The notes under the pieces were generated by a model, which ran no database searches, was not told the origin of the DNA, and saw nothing but the letters and a program-made list of their open reading frames with translations. From NCBI GenBank assembly GCA_003130835.1, contig QEXX01000016.1:43950-107949 (forward strand): a DNA stretch of 64,000 nucleotides. Direction: 5' to 3'. The translations under genes were made by a program, and so were the position numbers. Shown here piece after piece: positions 35,667 through 44,407 of this stretch. The stretch comes from Anaerolineae bacterium. Its GTDB lineage: Bacteria > Chloroflexota > Anaerolineae > Anaerolineales > UBA4823. The number at the start of each line of letters is the position of its first letter. Position 1 is the first letter of the stretch.

Positions 35667-35698
35667 GAAGTAGGTCGAAATGAATTTCGACCTACTTC
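35667..35698 (-). terminator. Palindromic terminator after the APC permease (repeat copy 2)
   Basis: GAAGTAGGTCGAAA (35667-35680) pairs with its exact complement (35685-35698) around TGAA, only eight bases past the permease stop. On the minus strand it is followed by TTTTCTTAATCTT. The arms match those at 31278-31317 while the loops differ. Confidence 0.8.
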
Positions 35699-35705
35699 AA
35701 AAATT

Positions 35706-37586
35706 CTACTCAACCGGAATCTCTTTGTAAACTTTCTCGACGTCAATGCCTTGGCGGCGTCGGTACAAGTTGAAGCCGAAGTAGATCGCCGCCGCAAGCA
35801 GGTAGTTAAAGAGCATGAAGAGCATGGAGCTGACATTTGACCACCCAATGGCGTAGTAAGGAAAGTCAAAGGGCGGCACATGCGGATCCCACAACCATTC
35901 GATCAATAGCCAGTCCAAGAATCCTAGGAAGACCAACCCGGCCGTGGTCACGAGAGGCAACAATTCTCCTTTCACCAGTCGCGAACCGACATAATACAGG
36001 ATCCACAACAATAGCCCTGCATTGAACACGGTCAGTAACGAGACGACAATGACGATGAACCACGTCAGGCCGTCTGCGCCGATTGACGATAAACCACCTA
36101 ACACGCTGACCATGTACCCAAAGGAGGTGACGATCAGGTAAATCGTAGCAACGGCATACAAAATCATCACCAACCAGCCTAAGGCGGAAGGTGTCTTATA
36201 TTGAGCAATCGGTGACCCTTCAAAAATCTCTTTCTGTCGCCAGGGTAAGATAATTGCAGCTACCGTTGTACCCAAGAAGGTAACCGCAATGACCAAGGTA
36301 GCGTCTAGGGCTAAGGTTTGGAAGTTCCAAATGTTGAAGGAATAGAGGATCGAGATAATCACCGAGGGGATCACCATCAGCAAGAGCGCGTTGATCGGGG
36401 TGCGCGTGCGCGGTTCTACGGCCGACACCCACTCAGGCAACATGCGGTCAAAGGCTGCAGCGAAGATGACGCGGGTAGAGCTGAGGAAGACCGTTCCTGA
36501 CCAGCCAAACCACCATAAACTGAGCAGTAGCACCACAATAAAGTGAATTACCGGGCTTTGGCTCATAAAGGCTGCAAACAGCACTGGGTAGGGCCAAAAC
36601 GGCAAGGGAGGCGCTTGATCGGTATATCCCCAGGTGTAATTCCAGAAAGCGCCATTGGCTTTATGGTAGAAGTCCCAGCCAATGGACTTGCTGATCAGGG
36701 CAAAGAAAATTAGTGCCAAGGCAGCGGTAATGATGACTGCCCAAGCCATACCCCAGAAATTGCGCTTATAGTCATTGGCGCCGCGCACCTCACCATATAA
36801 GGTCGAACCCCAGTTGGGCCACAGGTTGAAGAAGACGATCATAGGGATCAAAGCCATGCTGGCGCCAATGGCGATGTTACCCAAAGGGGCTGCCACCGTT
36901 CCAGCCGCTTCACCAGCCTCCAAAGTGGCTTGATAGAGAATACTGCCGCTAACGCCGAAGTATTTGGCCGTAAACAGGTCTAAGTTGGTCATGAAGGTCT
37001 GCTGGTTGCCAAACAAGAGCAGCAAGAAAACAATGAACAGCCCCAACATGCCGCCGAAGAAGCAGAACTTTTGCACGCGGGCATACCACTTCATTCCAAC
37101 AGCGATGTAAATAAATACAATGAGACAAACCGCCAGACATCCTACCAGCAACCCTGTGGATGTATTGGTAAACCACAAAGCGGCATCCTTTGCGCCTAAG
37201 ATCGCTAAAATGGGGGTGAAGAAGGTATAAACCAGCATCTGACCGTACAGCGGCACCCAGAGCCAGAGGATGAACCACCAGCCGGTCACTGCCAGCAAGA
37301 AGCCAATGCCCCTCCCTAGAATACGACTTTGCCAAACGTAATCCCCTCCCGCGCGCGGCATAGCAGAGATTAAGCTTGCATAGACAATGACCTCAAAAAT
37401 GGTGAATGCACCGCCGATCACCACTGCAGTTGCCAAATTCCCCTCGAAATAGTAGCAATAGGAAAAAATGTATAAACCAAGGGTGATCAGGTTAATGGAG
37501 AAGGTGGCATAAATGAAGGCATCGAAGGTTGACCACGCTCGAACCAGGCCACTCGCTTTGCGGACAAATAATGTTACCTCACTCAT
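35706..37586 (-). CDS. APC superfamily amino acid/amine permease
   Basis: 626 residues with about twelve to fourteen hydrophobic segments. The N-terminal SGLVRAWSTFDAFIYATFS and SAMPRAGGDYVWQSRILG are typical of APC amino acid-polyamine-organocation transporters. The protein is longer than the usual 450-500 residues because of extra loops in the middle and a C-terminal membrane pair (near GWSNVSSMLFMLFNYLL). It probably imports an amino acid, amine or betaine-like compound for the catabolic genes around it. GGAG lies before the ATG; a promoter and a palindrome lie at 37622-37669. Confidence 0.88.
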   Translation of the reverse strand: MSEVTLFVRKASGLVRAWSTFDAFIYATFSINLITLGLYIFSYCYYFEGNLATAVVIGGAFTIFEVIVYASLISAMPRAGGDYVWQSRILGRGIGFLLAVTGWWFILWLWVPLYGQMLVYTFFTPILAILGAKDAALWFTNTSTGLLVGCLAVCLIVFIYIAVGMKWYARVQKFCFFGGMLGLFIVFLLLLFGNQQTFMTNLDLFTAKYFGVSGSILYQATLEAGEAAGTVAAPLGNIAIGASMALIPMIVFFNLWPNWGSTLYGEVRGANDYKRNFWGMAWAVIITAALALIFFALISKSIGWDFYHKANGAFWNYTWGYTDQAPPLPFWPYPVLFAAFMSQSPVIHFIVVLLLSLWWFGWSGTVFLSSTRVIFAAAFDRMLPEWVSAVEPRTRTPINALLLMVIPSVIISILYSFNIWNFQTLALDATLVIAVTFLGTTVAAIILPWRQKEIFEGSPIAQYKTPSALGWLVMILYAVATIYLIVTSFGYMVSVLGGLSSIGADGLTWFIVIVVSLLTVFNAGLLLWILYYVGSRLVKGELLPLVTTAGLVFLGFLDWLLIEWLWDPHVPPFDFPYYAIGWSNVSSMLFMLFNYLLAAAIYFGFNLYRRRQGIDVEKVYKEIPVE

Positions 37587-37621
37587 TCCTATCTCCTTTC
37601 ATTGAGTTTGGAAACAACACA

Positions 37622-37669
37622 TTGACATACGTCAAAAGCTTAGATAGACGTTTGTAAATGATGGATCAA
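37622..37669 (-). promoter_or_regulatory. Promoter with palindrome at the start site, APC permease
   Basis: On the minus strand TTGATC (37669-37664), 17 bp, then TATCTA (37646-37641). The predicted start near 37634 falls at the edge of the palindrome TTGAC-ATAC-GTCAA (37622-37635), a likely operator. Confidence 0.45.
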
Positions 37670-37767
37670 TTGCTCGATAAACACCTCCTTAGTAAAAGGA
37701 TTTCTCCTCATCCCTCCAATGAAGTCCTATGCAAAAGGCTAGAGGGGTACTCCACGACCATTCTCCT

Positions 37768-38706
37768 TTAGCCGGTGGTCAACACATAACTGCGAATTTT
37801 CTTCGCATCCAATTCTACGACCACCCCTTGTAAGATGCCTTGTTCGTACTGGCTGCCGGCATTGATGCACAAGGTGCGCCGGTATTTGCGGGTGCCTTTG
37901 CCTTCATGGATATGCCCATGCAGGCTCAGCAAGGGTTGGTATTTTTCAATGACTTGCAACACCGCTTTACTGCCCACCGGAACCATCGAACGACCAGCGT
38001 ACGCCAAGCGCATATCCTTGGTCAATTCCGGCGCTTCATCGAGACCGCTGCCATAGGGTGGAGCATGCAGATTGAAAACCGCATTGCCAACATCCTTAAG
38101 TTGGGCGATCATGGTTTCGATGCGTTGTAATAGTTTCTCATCCTCTTCCTCGCGGTGAGTGTCCCAAGGGGTGGGGTTCGACCAACCGGTGCTGATCATC
38201 TCGTGGTGCTCATCCAGCCATACCACCTTTCCTTCAGCTAACTTAACCGTTTTCGACTGAGCGATCACCTCATCGATTTCAAACACGTCGTCGTTTCCAG
38301 GACAAACGTAACAGGTGATTCCAGTACCGGCTAGTTTCTCATCGGCATATTCCATCCAACGCTGAATCGTTTTGATCACATATTCAGCAAACAACTCATC
38401 GGAACGTCCGGGCGTCTCGGCGATCTCCTTGACCTCATCGGGATCGGTGACATGCGGATAGTAGCCGCGGTTCATAATGGTAGTCACCATCTTATCTACA
38501 GCTTCTTTTCCTTCCAAGATGGTCTCTTGCTCTAGCAGAGTCACCTTCCATTTATTATTCCCTTGGGCAATGATAGGGATGATTGCCTTACCGGTCATGT
38601 CACCGCCTAGGATCAACGTGTCCACTTCGTAAAATTTGCCCCCGCTGATGAATTTTTTCCAACAGATTTCCGAACCATGCACGTCGGTGGCGAAGAAAAA
38701 TCTCAT
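37768..38706 (-). CDS. Metallophosphoesterase
   Basis: 312 residues of the calcineurin-like phosphoesterase fold. The metal-binding motifs are visible in order: ATDVHG (about 6-11), LILGGDMTGK, CPGNDDVFEID (an N-D-type loop in place of GNH[D/E]), FNLHAPPYG and HGHIHEGKG near 258. The real substrate is unknown; candidates are a cyclic nucleotide, nucleotide or phosphodiester. A roughly 100-nt leader with strong hairpins precedes it. It lies between the APC permease and the MttB-family gene, so it may belong to the betaine regulon, though a role in that pathway is not obvious. Confidence 0.85.
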   Translation of the reverse strand: MRFFFATDVHGSEICWKKFISGGKFYEVDTLILGGDMTGKAIIPIIAQGNNKWKVTLLEQETILEGKEAVDKMVTTIMNRGYYPHVTDPDEVKEIAETPGRSDELFAEYVIKTIQRWMEYADEKLAGTGITCYVCPGNDDVFEIDEVIAQSKTVKLAEGKVVWLDEHHEMISTGWSNPTPWDTHREEEDEKLLQRIETMIAQLKDVGNAVFNLHAPPYGSGLDEAPELTKDMRLAYAGRSMVPVGSKAVLQVIEKYQPLLSLHGHIHEGKGTRKYRRTLCINAGSQYEQGILQGVVVELDAKKIRSYVLTTG

Positions 38707-38757
38707 AGCATTCTCCTAATAAGCAATGTAGATAGAATATCGTGTGTATGGAAGGTG

Positions 38758-38817
38758 AGGCCGGAGGAACGTCATAGCCATGGGCTTTGAGCCCCATAAG
38801 GAGTCTTTTCTCGGCCT
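38758..38817 (-). ncRNA. Structured 5' leader of the metallophosphoesterase gene
   Basis: Outer arms AGGCCG (38758-38763) and CGGCCT (38812-38817) enclose an inner hairpin of ATGGGCT and AGCCC-CAT with a single bulged C (38780-38797). It lies downstream of a weak promoter-like pair (TTGTCA 38848-38843, TATAAG 38827-38822, 15-bp spacer) and ends about 50 nt before the ATG. It could be a cis-acting RNA, but it fits no riboswitch class I can name. Confidence 0.35.
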
Positions 38818-38899
38818 GCTTCTTATAGTATACAAGCAACCATGACAATCGTATTGAGAAATGCCCTTCTGGTTGATTGACACGGCTTCCATACTACCA

Positions 38900-40348
38900 T
38901 CAACCTCCGAGTGGCGTGACGTCACCACGCACCATTTGCGGGAAGGCCGCTCGGATGCGGCTTTCAATCTCAGGCGGAAACAAGGGAGGGGTCGGATTTG
39001 CCAAGATTTCTGCTGCGCGCTGTTTGGCTTTGTGATAGGCATCGGGGGCGCCGCGCTTTTCCCACACTTCACGCGGATCGCGGTCGGCGATGCGCGGCAT
39101 CAGCGCAACTTTACGCATCCACTTAACGGTATGTTTGTGGGTCATAAAGGTTCCACCGGGTTTAACCTCGGCGATGACATCCAGAGCCAGGTTCTCCTCG
39201 CTGAATTCCATCCCGCGGCGGATACGCTTGAGCATTTGGGCAATTTCATCGTCAATCACAGCTTTGGCATAATCAAAAGCTTTCAAGGCATCCAATAAGC
39301 CGCCCATATTGAGCATATTGGCACCGCCCAACAAAGCTGCCGTTGAAGAGATGCCGGTTTCAAAGCCGGATTGGGCATCGTTGATCTTGGCGTTGCTCAA
39401 GCCGATGTATCCACCACACGGCACACCATAGAAACGCGCCATCTGGGCGAACGCCATGTGCAACATACCGCATTCCACCCCTCCCGAAGCGTATGCGCCG
39501 GTGCGCATATCGGCGATGGTTGGCAGGGTGGAATAAATCAAGGGGGTTTGGGGCTTCACCATTTGCATCAGCACGGCTGCAGCCAAGAATTCCGCGTTTC
39601 CTTGTACCAAGGTGCCGCTCATCGTCATCGGAGAAGTCAAGCCACCATTCGGGACAATGCTAGGGTAAACCGGCAAGCCCTTTTCAGCAAAGAAGATGGT
39701 CAGTTCAGTGGAAGCGACATCCATGGTCAAGGGCGAGACCACCGGGCAGAAGTGATGGGTGATGAAGGGGCGTTGGAAATACGTTTTTTCATCGCCGGCA
39801 ATTAATGCGCCCAACTGAAGCACCTTTTGAGCATCATCCAAGTCTGTTGCCGTGCTGCGCACCGGTTTGAGGCAATTTTTCAAAGCTGGATAGAGGCGTG
39901 CCAAAGTAAAATAACCGTCCGGCGCGTCTTCGGCGAGGGTGGAAATAGAAAAAACATCGTAACCGGGCAGTTCGTTGATCAGATAGGCGATTCGGGCAAT
40001 ATCCTCTGAGGTCGATCGCCGTTCCTGCCCAGTAATCGGATCGATGATATTCGGTGCAGAGGAAGCTGTCACAATGACTGGGCTGTCATCGGGCAAAACC
40101 TTATCGAACTTTTCATCCCGCCCGCGAAAGATAAATTTGGGCGGTAACATCTGGCGGAATTCTTCCACCACGTGGGGCGGGAATCGCACCAAGTGCGTTT
40201 CCTCATCCACTTGACAGCCATGCCGAGCAAAGATTTGGCGAGCCTTTTGATTGCGCACCAGCAGACCGACCTCGGCGAGAATTTGCAATGAAGCTTGGTG
40301 GGTGCGTTCAACTTGTTGGGCGGTTAGCAATTCCGAATAGGTGAACAC
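38900..40348 (-). CDS. MttB superfamily methyltransferase (non-pyrrolysine)
   Basis: 482 residues of the trimethylamine methyltransferase family. The frame has no internal TAG, so this is not a pyrrolysine enzyme; it resembles the pyrrolysine-free members, some of which demethylate glycine betaine (MtgB) or proline betaine and carry the methyl group to a corrinoid protein. Motifs include HASLQILAEVGLLV, RDEKFDKVLPDDSPV and the barrel core around MSGTLVQGNAEFLAA and GGVECGMLHMAFAQMARFYG. The start is a GTG at 40348 with GGGAG upstream. No corrinoid protein gene lies in the window. It sits 67 nt after the Rieske oxygenase gene, with a terminator between. Confidence 0.85.
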   Translation of the reverse strand: MFTYSELLTAQQVERTHQASLQILAEVGLLVRNQKARQIFARHGCQVDEETHLVRFPPHVVEEFRQMLPPKFIFRGRDEKFDKVLPDDSPVIVTASSAPNIIDPITGQERRSTSEDIARIAYLINELPGYDVFSISTLAEDAPDGYFTLARLYPALKNCLKPVRSTATDLDDAQKVLQLGALIAGDEKTYFQRPFITHHFCPVVSPLTMDVASTELTIFFAEKGLPVYPSIVPNGGLTSPMTMSGTLVQGNAEFLAAAVLMQMVKPQTPLIYSTLPTIADMRTGAYASGGVECGMLHMAFAQMARFYGVPCGGYIGLSNAKINDAQSGFETGISSTAALLGGANMLNMGGLLDALKAFDYAKAVIDDEIAQMLKRIRRGMEFSEENLALDVIAEVKPGGTFMTHKHTVKWMRKVALMPRIADRDPREVWEKRGAPDAYHKAKQRAAEILANPTPPLFPPEIESRIRAAFPQMVRGDVTPLGG

Positions 40349-40377
40349 AATTTACTCCCAGAATAAAATTTGACAAA

Positions 40378-40408
40378 GCCTCCCGCAATCATCATATTAG
40401 CGGGAGGC
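40378..40408 (-). terminator. Intrinsic terminator after the Rieske oxygenase gene
   Basis: GCCTCCCGC (40378-40386) pairs perfectly with GCGGGAGGC (40400-40408) over a 13-base loop and is followed on the minus strand by TTTGTCAAATTTTATT. It lies just before the MttB-family gene, so that gene is either read through or has its own start site. Confidence 0.7.
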
Positions 40409-40415
40409 TTTGGTT

Positions 40416-41678
40416 TTACGTAGAGAGGCCTTGGTCGAGTTCTTTCAAATACCAGCGCAAGAAGCGATCGACATTGTATTCCTTATAGGTTGAGAGCGGT
40501 CCGGGCACGTAAGCGCGTGAGTTGACACCTAGTTGCGCGTTTTTGCAAATATCCCAATCTTGCTCGGCAGTCAACTGCCAGAATGGCAAGAGTTTCTCAA
40601 GCTCGTAATCCTTGCCTTCTTCGGCGTTTTGATCGACTAACCAATACATGCGGACTTTGGTAGAGTAGATTCCGTTTGGGGTTAAGCGCACTGTGACTCC
40701 GTGATCGCAACTAGAGTGGTTCCAGAAATTGGGCATGGTGCGAATGCGCAGCGTGCCTACGTCTGGGTCGGGATAATCGCCCATCAAGGGTGCCACCTGT
40801 TTGCCATCCATGGTCTCACTGACATACCCATCGACCAAGGGCGTACGGTTTGCCAAGTACCAGCGCCCTGTATCGGGGTCGGGGAACTCGCTCATGCCGG
40901 TTTTGGTGTGCGTGACAGCTAAGCCGAGCTTTGCCCACTTCTCCTGCGAGCGGGTAGTCACTGCATGAAGCTGCACAGCCACACGTTCGATGGTATCGTC
41001 CTCGTTATAGTGGTCAAAGTTGGCTTTAATATACTGAGGATGGTTGACATTGCAGTGATAGCACTCGCGGTTGTTTTCCCAAACCAGTTTCCAATTCGCC
41101 GGCACTTCGTAGTCGATAATTTTAGCAATCTTGGCACGGTTGAAGCCCTGCGGTTTAGCATAAAAGGCGATTTCTTCATAAGCGGCGTCGAAATCGGGTG
41201 GATTATCGGCGAGACTGATAAAAATCAACCCTTCGACATCACGCACATGCACCGGCCGTAACCCCAATTGAGATTTATCCAACCCATCCTGCATGCCGCG
41301 GTAGGTGATCAAACGTCCGTCTCGGCCATACGTCCATTGATGGTAGGGGCAAATAAAGCGATGCACATGCCCTTCAGGCTCAACGCACACCAACGAGCCG
41401 CGATGGCGACAAACATTGTGGAAAGCTTTTACGGCACCGTCATCGCCGCGAGTGATAATGACGGAGTCGGTATCCAGGTCGTAGAGGAAGTAATCGCCGG
41501 GCTTAGGGATTTGACAGGCATGCCCAGCAAACAACCAACCTCTGCGCCAAAAGACCTCTAGGTCGGCGCGATAAATTAACTCATCGTGGTAGAAGGGGCG
41601 CGGCAAGCCATACCCCTCTGTTCGGGATTGGATCATTTCTTTGATTTTCGCAATTTCTGCTTGTGTAAATGTGCTCAT
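40416..41678 (-). CDS. Rieske oxygenase alpha subunit, glycine-betaine monooxygenase-like
   Basis: 420 residues of the ring-hydroxylating oxygenase alpha fold. Rieske [2Fe-2S] ligands: C90-R-H92 and C110-P-Y-H113. The mononuclear iron site reads NNRECYHCNVNHP (about 202-214, with His208 and His213); the NRECYHC type motif is typical of the GbcA/CntA branch that oxidatively demethylates quaternary amines rather than aromatic rings. GbcA converts glycine betaine to dimethylglycine plus formaldehyde with O2 and a ferredoxin-type reductase (GbcB). No such reductase is seen here, so an orphan or shared reductase is needed. Carnitine or stachydrine oxidation is an alternative. AAGGAG lies seven bases before the ATG. 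Confidence 0.82.
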   Translation of the reverse strand: MSTFTQAEIAKIKEMIQSRTEGYGLPRPFYHDELIYRADLEVFWRRGWLFAGHACQIPKPGDYFLYDLDTDSVIITRGDDGAVKAFHNVCRHRGSLVCVEPEGHVHRFICPYHQWTYGRDGRLITYRGMQDGLDKSQLGLRPVHVRDVEGLIFISLADNPPDFDAAYEEIAFYAKPQGFNRAKIAKIIDYEVPANWKLVWENNRECYHCNVNHPQYIKANFDHYNEDDTIERVAVQLHAVTTRSQEKWAKLGLAVTHTKTGMSEFPDPDTGRWYLANRTPLVDGYVSETMDGKQVAPLMGDYPDPDVGTLRIRTMPNFWNHSSCDHGVTVRLTPNGIYSTKVRMYWLVDQNAEEGKDYELEKLLPFWQLTAEQDWDICKNAQLGVNSRAYVPGPLSTYKEYNVDRFLRWYLKELDQGLST

Positions 41679-41741
41679 TGCTGTTCTCCTTCACCATTAA
41701 AATCTTAATTTTTTGTACTGCACCTGCACAGCACCCGCTTT

Positions 41742-41773
41742 GGCGAGGCAACCCAGTTCGGGGTTACCTCGCC
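41742..41773 (-). other. Hairpin between the second dehydrogenase and the Rieske gene
   Basis: GGCGAGG (41742-41748) pairs with CCTCGCC (41767-41773), extended by AACCC/GGGTT inside. No T run follows directly, so it could be a processing or mRNA-stability hairpin rather than a true terminator. Confidence 0.4.
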
Positions 41774-41820
41774 TTCGAGCGGTGGCTGATAAGCATCCAA
41801 AAGTTCCTGCACTGAACTCC

Positions 41821-44247
41821 TTAAGCACGCAATTTTTCACCTTTTGGATCGACCAGCACGGTAGGCGCGACTGTAGCCTGCACGCGTTGGTCAAACAATT
41901 CTACTTGGAAGGTATTGCCTGCTTTTGCCAGTTCAATTGGTAGATAGGCATATACAATGTTCTTGCCAACCGTAAATCCATAACCACCGCTGCGCACGCG
42001 GCTGATCACTTTACCATCCAGATAGACAGCTTCCCCACCATACACCGGCAACCAATCCTCGCCCTCGAGAGTAAGCGTGCACAGCTTGCGTCGAATACCT
42101 TCCTGTTTGGCTTTCACCAAAGCCTGTTTGCCAATGAAATCGTCTTTCTCAAGATCGACACAAAAACCCAAACCAGCCTCGTAGGGATTTTCGCGCGGGG
42201 TGACATCGCCGGTGAAATAGCGGTAGCCTTTCTCAAGGCGCAAACAGTCCGCCACCTTGTAACCGCACGGCTGCATACCGAATTCCTGTCCGGCTGCCCA
42301 AAGACGATCCCAGACCTGCATGGCGCGTTCCCAAGGGACGTACAATTCCCAGCCCAATTCGCCGATGTAGCTCACCCGCTGAGCTAAAACCTTTGTGCCG
42401 TTGATATTGATCCAAGCAGCGTGCAAATATGGGATGGCTTGGTTAGAGACATCGCTATCGGTCACTTTGGAAAGCGTTTCGCGCGCTTTGGGTCCCCAGA
42501 CCGGGATACACGCCCATTCGGTGGTTATATCACGGATTTCCACCTCACCGTCTGCGGGGTCCTGGTGCATGCGCAGCCAAGCCAGATCGTTGGCGATAAA
42601 GGACGAACCGGTGACAACCCAAAAATGCTCCGCTCCTAAGCGGGTGACGGTCAGATCGGCTTCCACGCCGCCGCGCGTATTCAGGAATTGGGTGTAGATG
42701 GCACTGCCCACCGGGCGGTCAATGTTGCTATCAGCAACGCGTTGCAGCAATGGCAGAGCGCCGGGCCCGCGCAACTCGATCTTACCAAAGGAGGTGAAAT
42801 CGAAGATCGCCACCCGTTCCCGTGCTGCCGTATGCTCAACCCGCAAGCGCTCGAAATAGGGCGGTTTGCCCCAGCCCCACTTGCGCTGATCGGCGCCCAT
42901 GCGGCGGCTTTCCTGACCCGGCTGGAAATAGTTTACGCGCTCCCAACCAAACTTCTCTCCAAACACGGCGCCTAATTCCTGCAAGCGGTGATGCAAGGGT
43001 GACACACGGTGCGGCCTTGCCCATTCGTTCTCATCGTTGGGGAACTTCAGACGATAATAGTACTTCACCCCTTCGCGGGTGCGTTCAGTGGTGTAATAGT
43101 AGCTCGTATAGTAGTTGCCGAAACGGCTGGCTTTGAAAGCATACACATCCCACGATGGTTCGCCATCGATGATCCACTCGGCTAAGAGCTTGCCAATGCC
43201 ACCGGCGCCGCCAAAGCCATTCAAAGACATGCCGCACGCCATCCACAAGCCGCGCACCTGCGGCATCGGGCCGATCATCGGTTGGCAATCCGGTGAATAA
43301 GCGCCCGGATGGCAAATGAGCTTGAGCATCTCGGCGTTCTCCAAGATGGGGATGCGGCGGATGGCGCCTTCCAGCAACTGTTCAAAGCGCTCAAAATCTG
43401 GCGGCAGCGAGGTGTTGCCATGCTCCCACGGCACGCCATCAATCCAGCGCTCTTTGGGATTTGGCTCATAGCCGCCAATCACCAAGCCACCTTGTTCTTC
43501 GCGCAGGTAGATCAGGTTATCGGGGTCGCGCAAGCAAGGCGTTTTGTGGTCAAACTCTTTGCCGGGAATGGCTTTGAGGGCAATATGCTGATGGTCAACC
43601 GGCGTGGTTGGGATGTGTACTCCCGCCATGGCCGCTACCCGCGGCGCCCACAAACCGGCTGCATTGATGACAATCTCGGTGCGGATGGCACCTTTATCGG
43701 TCAAGACGCGATCGATTTCTCCTCTAGGGGTCAATTCAATGCCGGTGACGCGGGTATTGGTGCAGATTTCCACCCCCATCTCTTTGGCAAGCCCAGCGAT
43801 ATGGGTGGTGGTCAGATAGGGGTCCAAGTGTCCATCATCCGGCAGATAAATAGCTCCGTACAAGTCTTTATCGCTCAGAGCCGGCATGATCTTGACCGCC
43901 TCGGCGGGAGTGATGATCTCAACTTCCATGCCAATGCCCTTGGCGCGGCTGACGCTGCGCTGCAATTCCTTAAACTGCTCCGGGCTGGAAGCCACCCGTA
44001 AACTCCCCACCACATTCAACAATCCCAATTGCGTGTATAACTCTACGCTGTACTTACGGATTTGCATCAACGTCTCTGAGGTAGCAAATTGGGTCACCAA
44101 GCCAGCCGCATGCCCAGTTTCACCGCTGGCGATATCCATCTTCTCGAGCAAAACCACATCCGTCCAGCCGCGTTTGGCTAGGTGATAAGCAATGCTCACC
44201 CCAAAAATGCCTCCCCCAATGACAACGACTTGGGCTTGTTCTTTCAC
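41821..44247 (-). CDS. Dimethylglycine/sarcosine dehydrogenase-like FAD enzyme with GcvT domain (copy 2)
   Basis: 808 residues with the same layout as the copy at 17633-20071: FAD domain with GGGIFG (11-16), the flavin-linking region SGETGHAAGL with His46, FAO_M linker and a C-terminal GCV_T folate domain (ending EKLRA). The paralogues are clearly homologous but diverged, which suits one acting on dimethylglycine and the other on sarcosine. The start is a GTG at 44247 with GGAGG upstream. A palindrome GTCCA-CATT-TGGAC lies at 44273-44286. It is the first structural gene after the DeoR regulator and lies upstream of the Rieske gene. Confidence 0.88.
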   Translation of the reverse strand: MKEQAQVVVIGGGIFGVSIAYHLAKRGWTDVVLLEKMDIASGETGHAAGLVTQFATSETLMQIRKYSVELYTQLGLLNVVGSLRVASSPEQFKELQRSVSRAKGIGMEVEIITPAEAVKIMPALSDKDLYGAIYLPDDGHLDPYLTTTHIAGLAKEMGVEICTNTRVTGIELTPRGEIDRVLTDKGAIRTEIVINAAGLWAPRVAAMAGVHIPTTPVDHQHIALKAIPGKEFDHKTPCLRDPDNLIYLREEQGGLVIGGYEPNPKERWIDGVPWEHGNTSLPPDFERFEQLLEGAIRRIPILENAEMLKLICHPGAYSPDCQPMIGPMPQVRGLWMACGMSLNGFGGAGGIGKLLAEWIIDGEPSWDVYAFKASRFGNYYTSYYYTTERTREGVKYYYRLKFPNDENEWARPHRVSPLHHRLQELGAVFGEKFGWERVNYFQPGQESRRMGADQRKWGWGKPPYFERLRVEHTAARERVAIFDFTSFGKIELRGPGALPLLQRVADSNIDRPVGSAIYTQFLNTRGGVEADLTVTRLGAEHFWVVTGSSFIANDLAWLRMHQDPADGEVEIRDITTEWACIPVWGPKARETLSKVTDSDVSNQAIPYLHAAWININGTKVLAQRVSYIGELGWELYVPWERAMQVWDRLWAAGQEFGMQPCGYKVADCLRLEKGYRYFTGDVTPRENPYEAGLGFCVDLEKDDFIGKQALVKAKQEGIRRKLCTLTLEGEDWLPVYGGEAVYLDGKVISRVRSGGYGFTVGKNIVYAYLPIELAKAGNTFQVELFDQRVQATVAPTVLVDPKGEKLRA

Positions 44248-44272
44248 AAAGTCACCTCCAGTTGAGATTCAT

Positions 44273-44286
44273 GTCCACATTTGGAC
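44273..44286. promoter_or_regulatory. Palindrome upstream of the second dehydrogenase
   Basis: GTCCA-CATT-TGGAC, five-base arms around four bases, about 26 bases before the GTG start. A candidate operator, but short. Confidence 0.3.
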
Positions 44287-44407
44287 AAAGGCTAAAAAAA
44301 GCGTTCAAGCTTCACAACTCAAATACCGTTCGGCAAACTTTTGCAAACCGATCGTTTCAACCTGCCGCGCTGGTGGTCTGCCCAGCAGCATGACTGAAAT
44401 CGCCATC

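Noticed and set aside
38900-40348. Pyrrolysine-containing trimethylamine methyltransferase
   Set aside because: The gene has no internal TAG codon and the full length is read without one.
43309-44001. 230-codon open frame on the + strand
   Set aside because: Antisense to the second dehydrogenase; no motif or start signal.
44339-44347. Third TTTGCAAAC site upstream of the second dehydrogenase, as part of a regulon with 29612 and 29650
   Set aside because: A nine-base word can recur by chance in 64 kb; the shared longer match (TTTGCAAACCGATC) is also within chance expectation.
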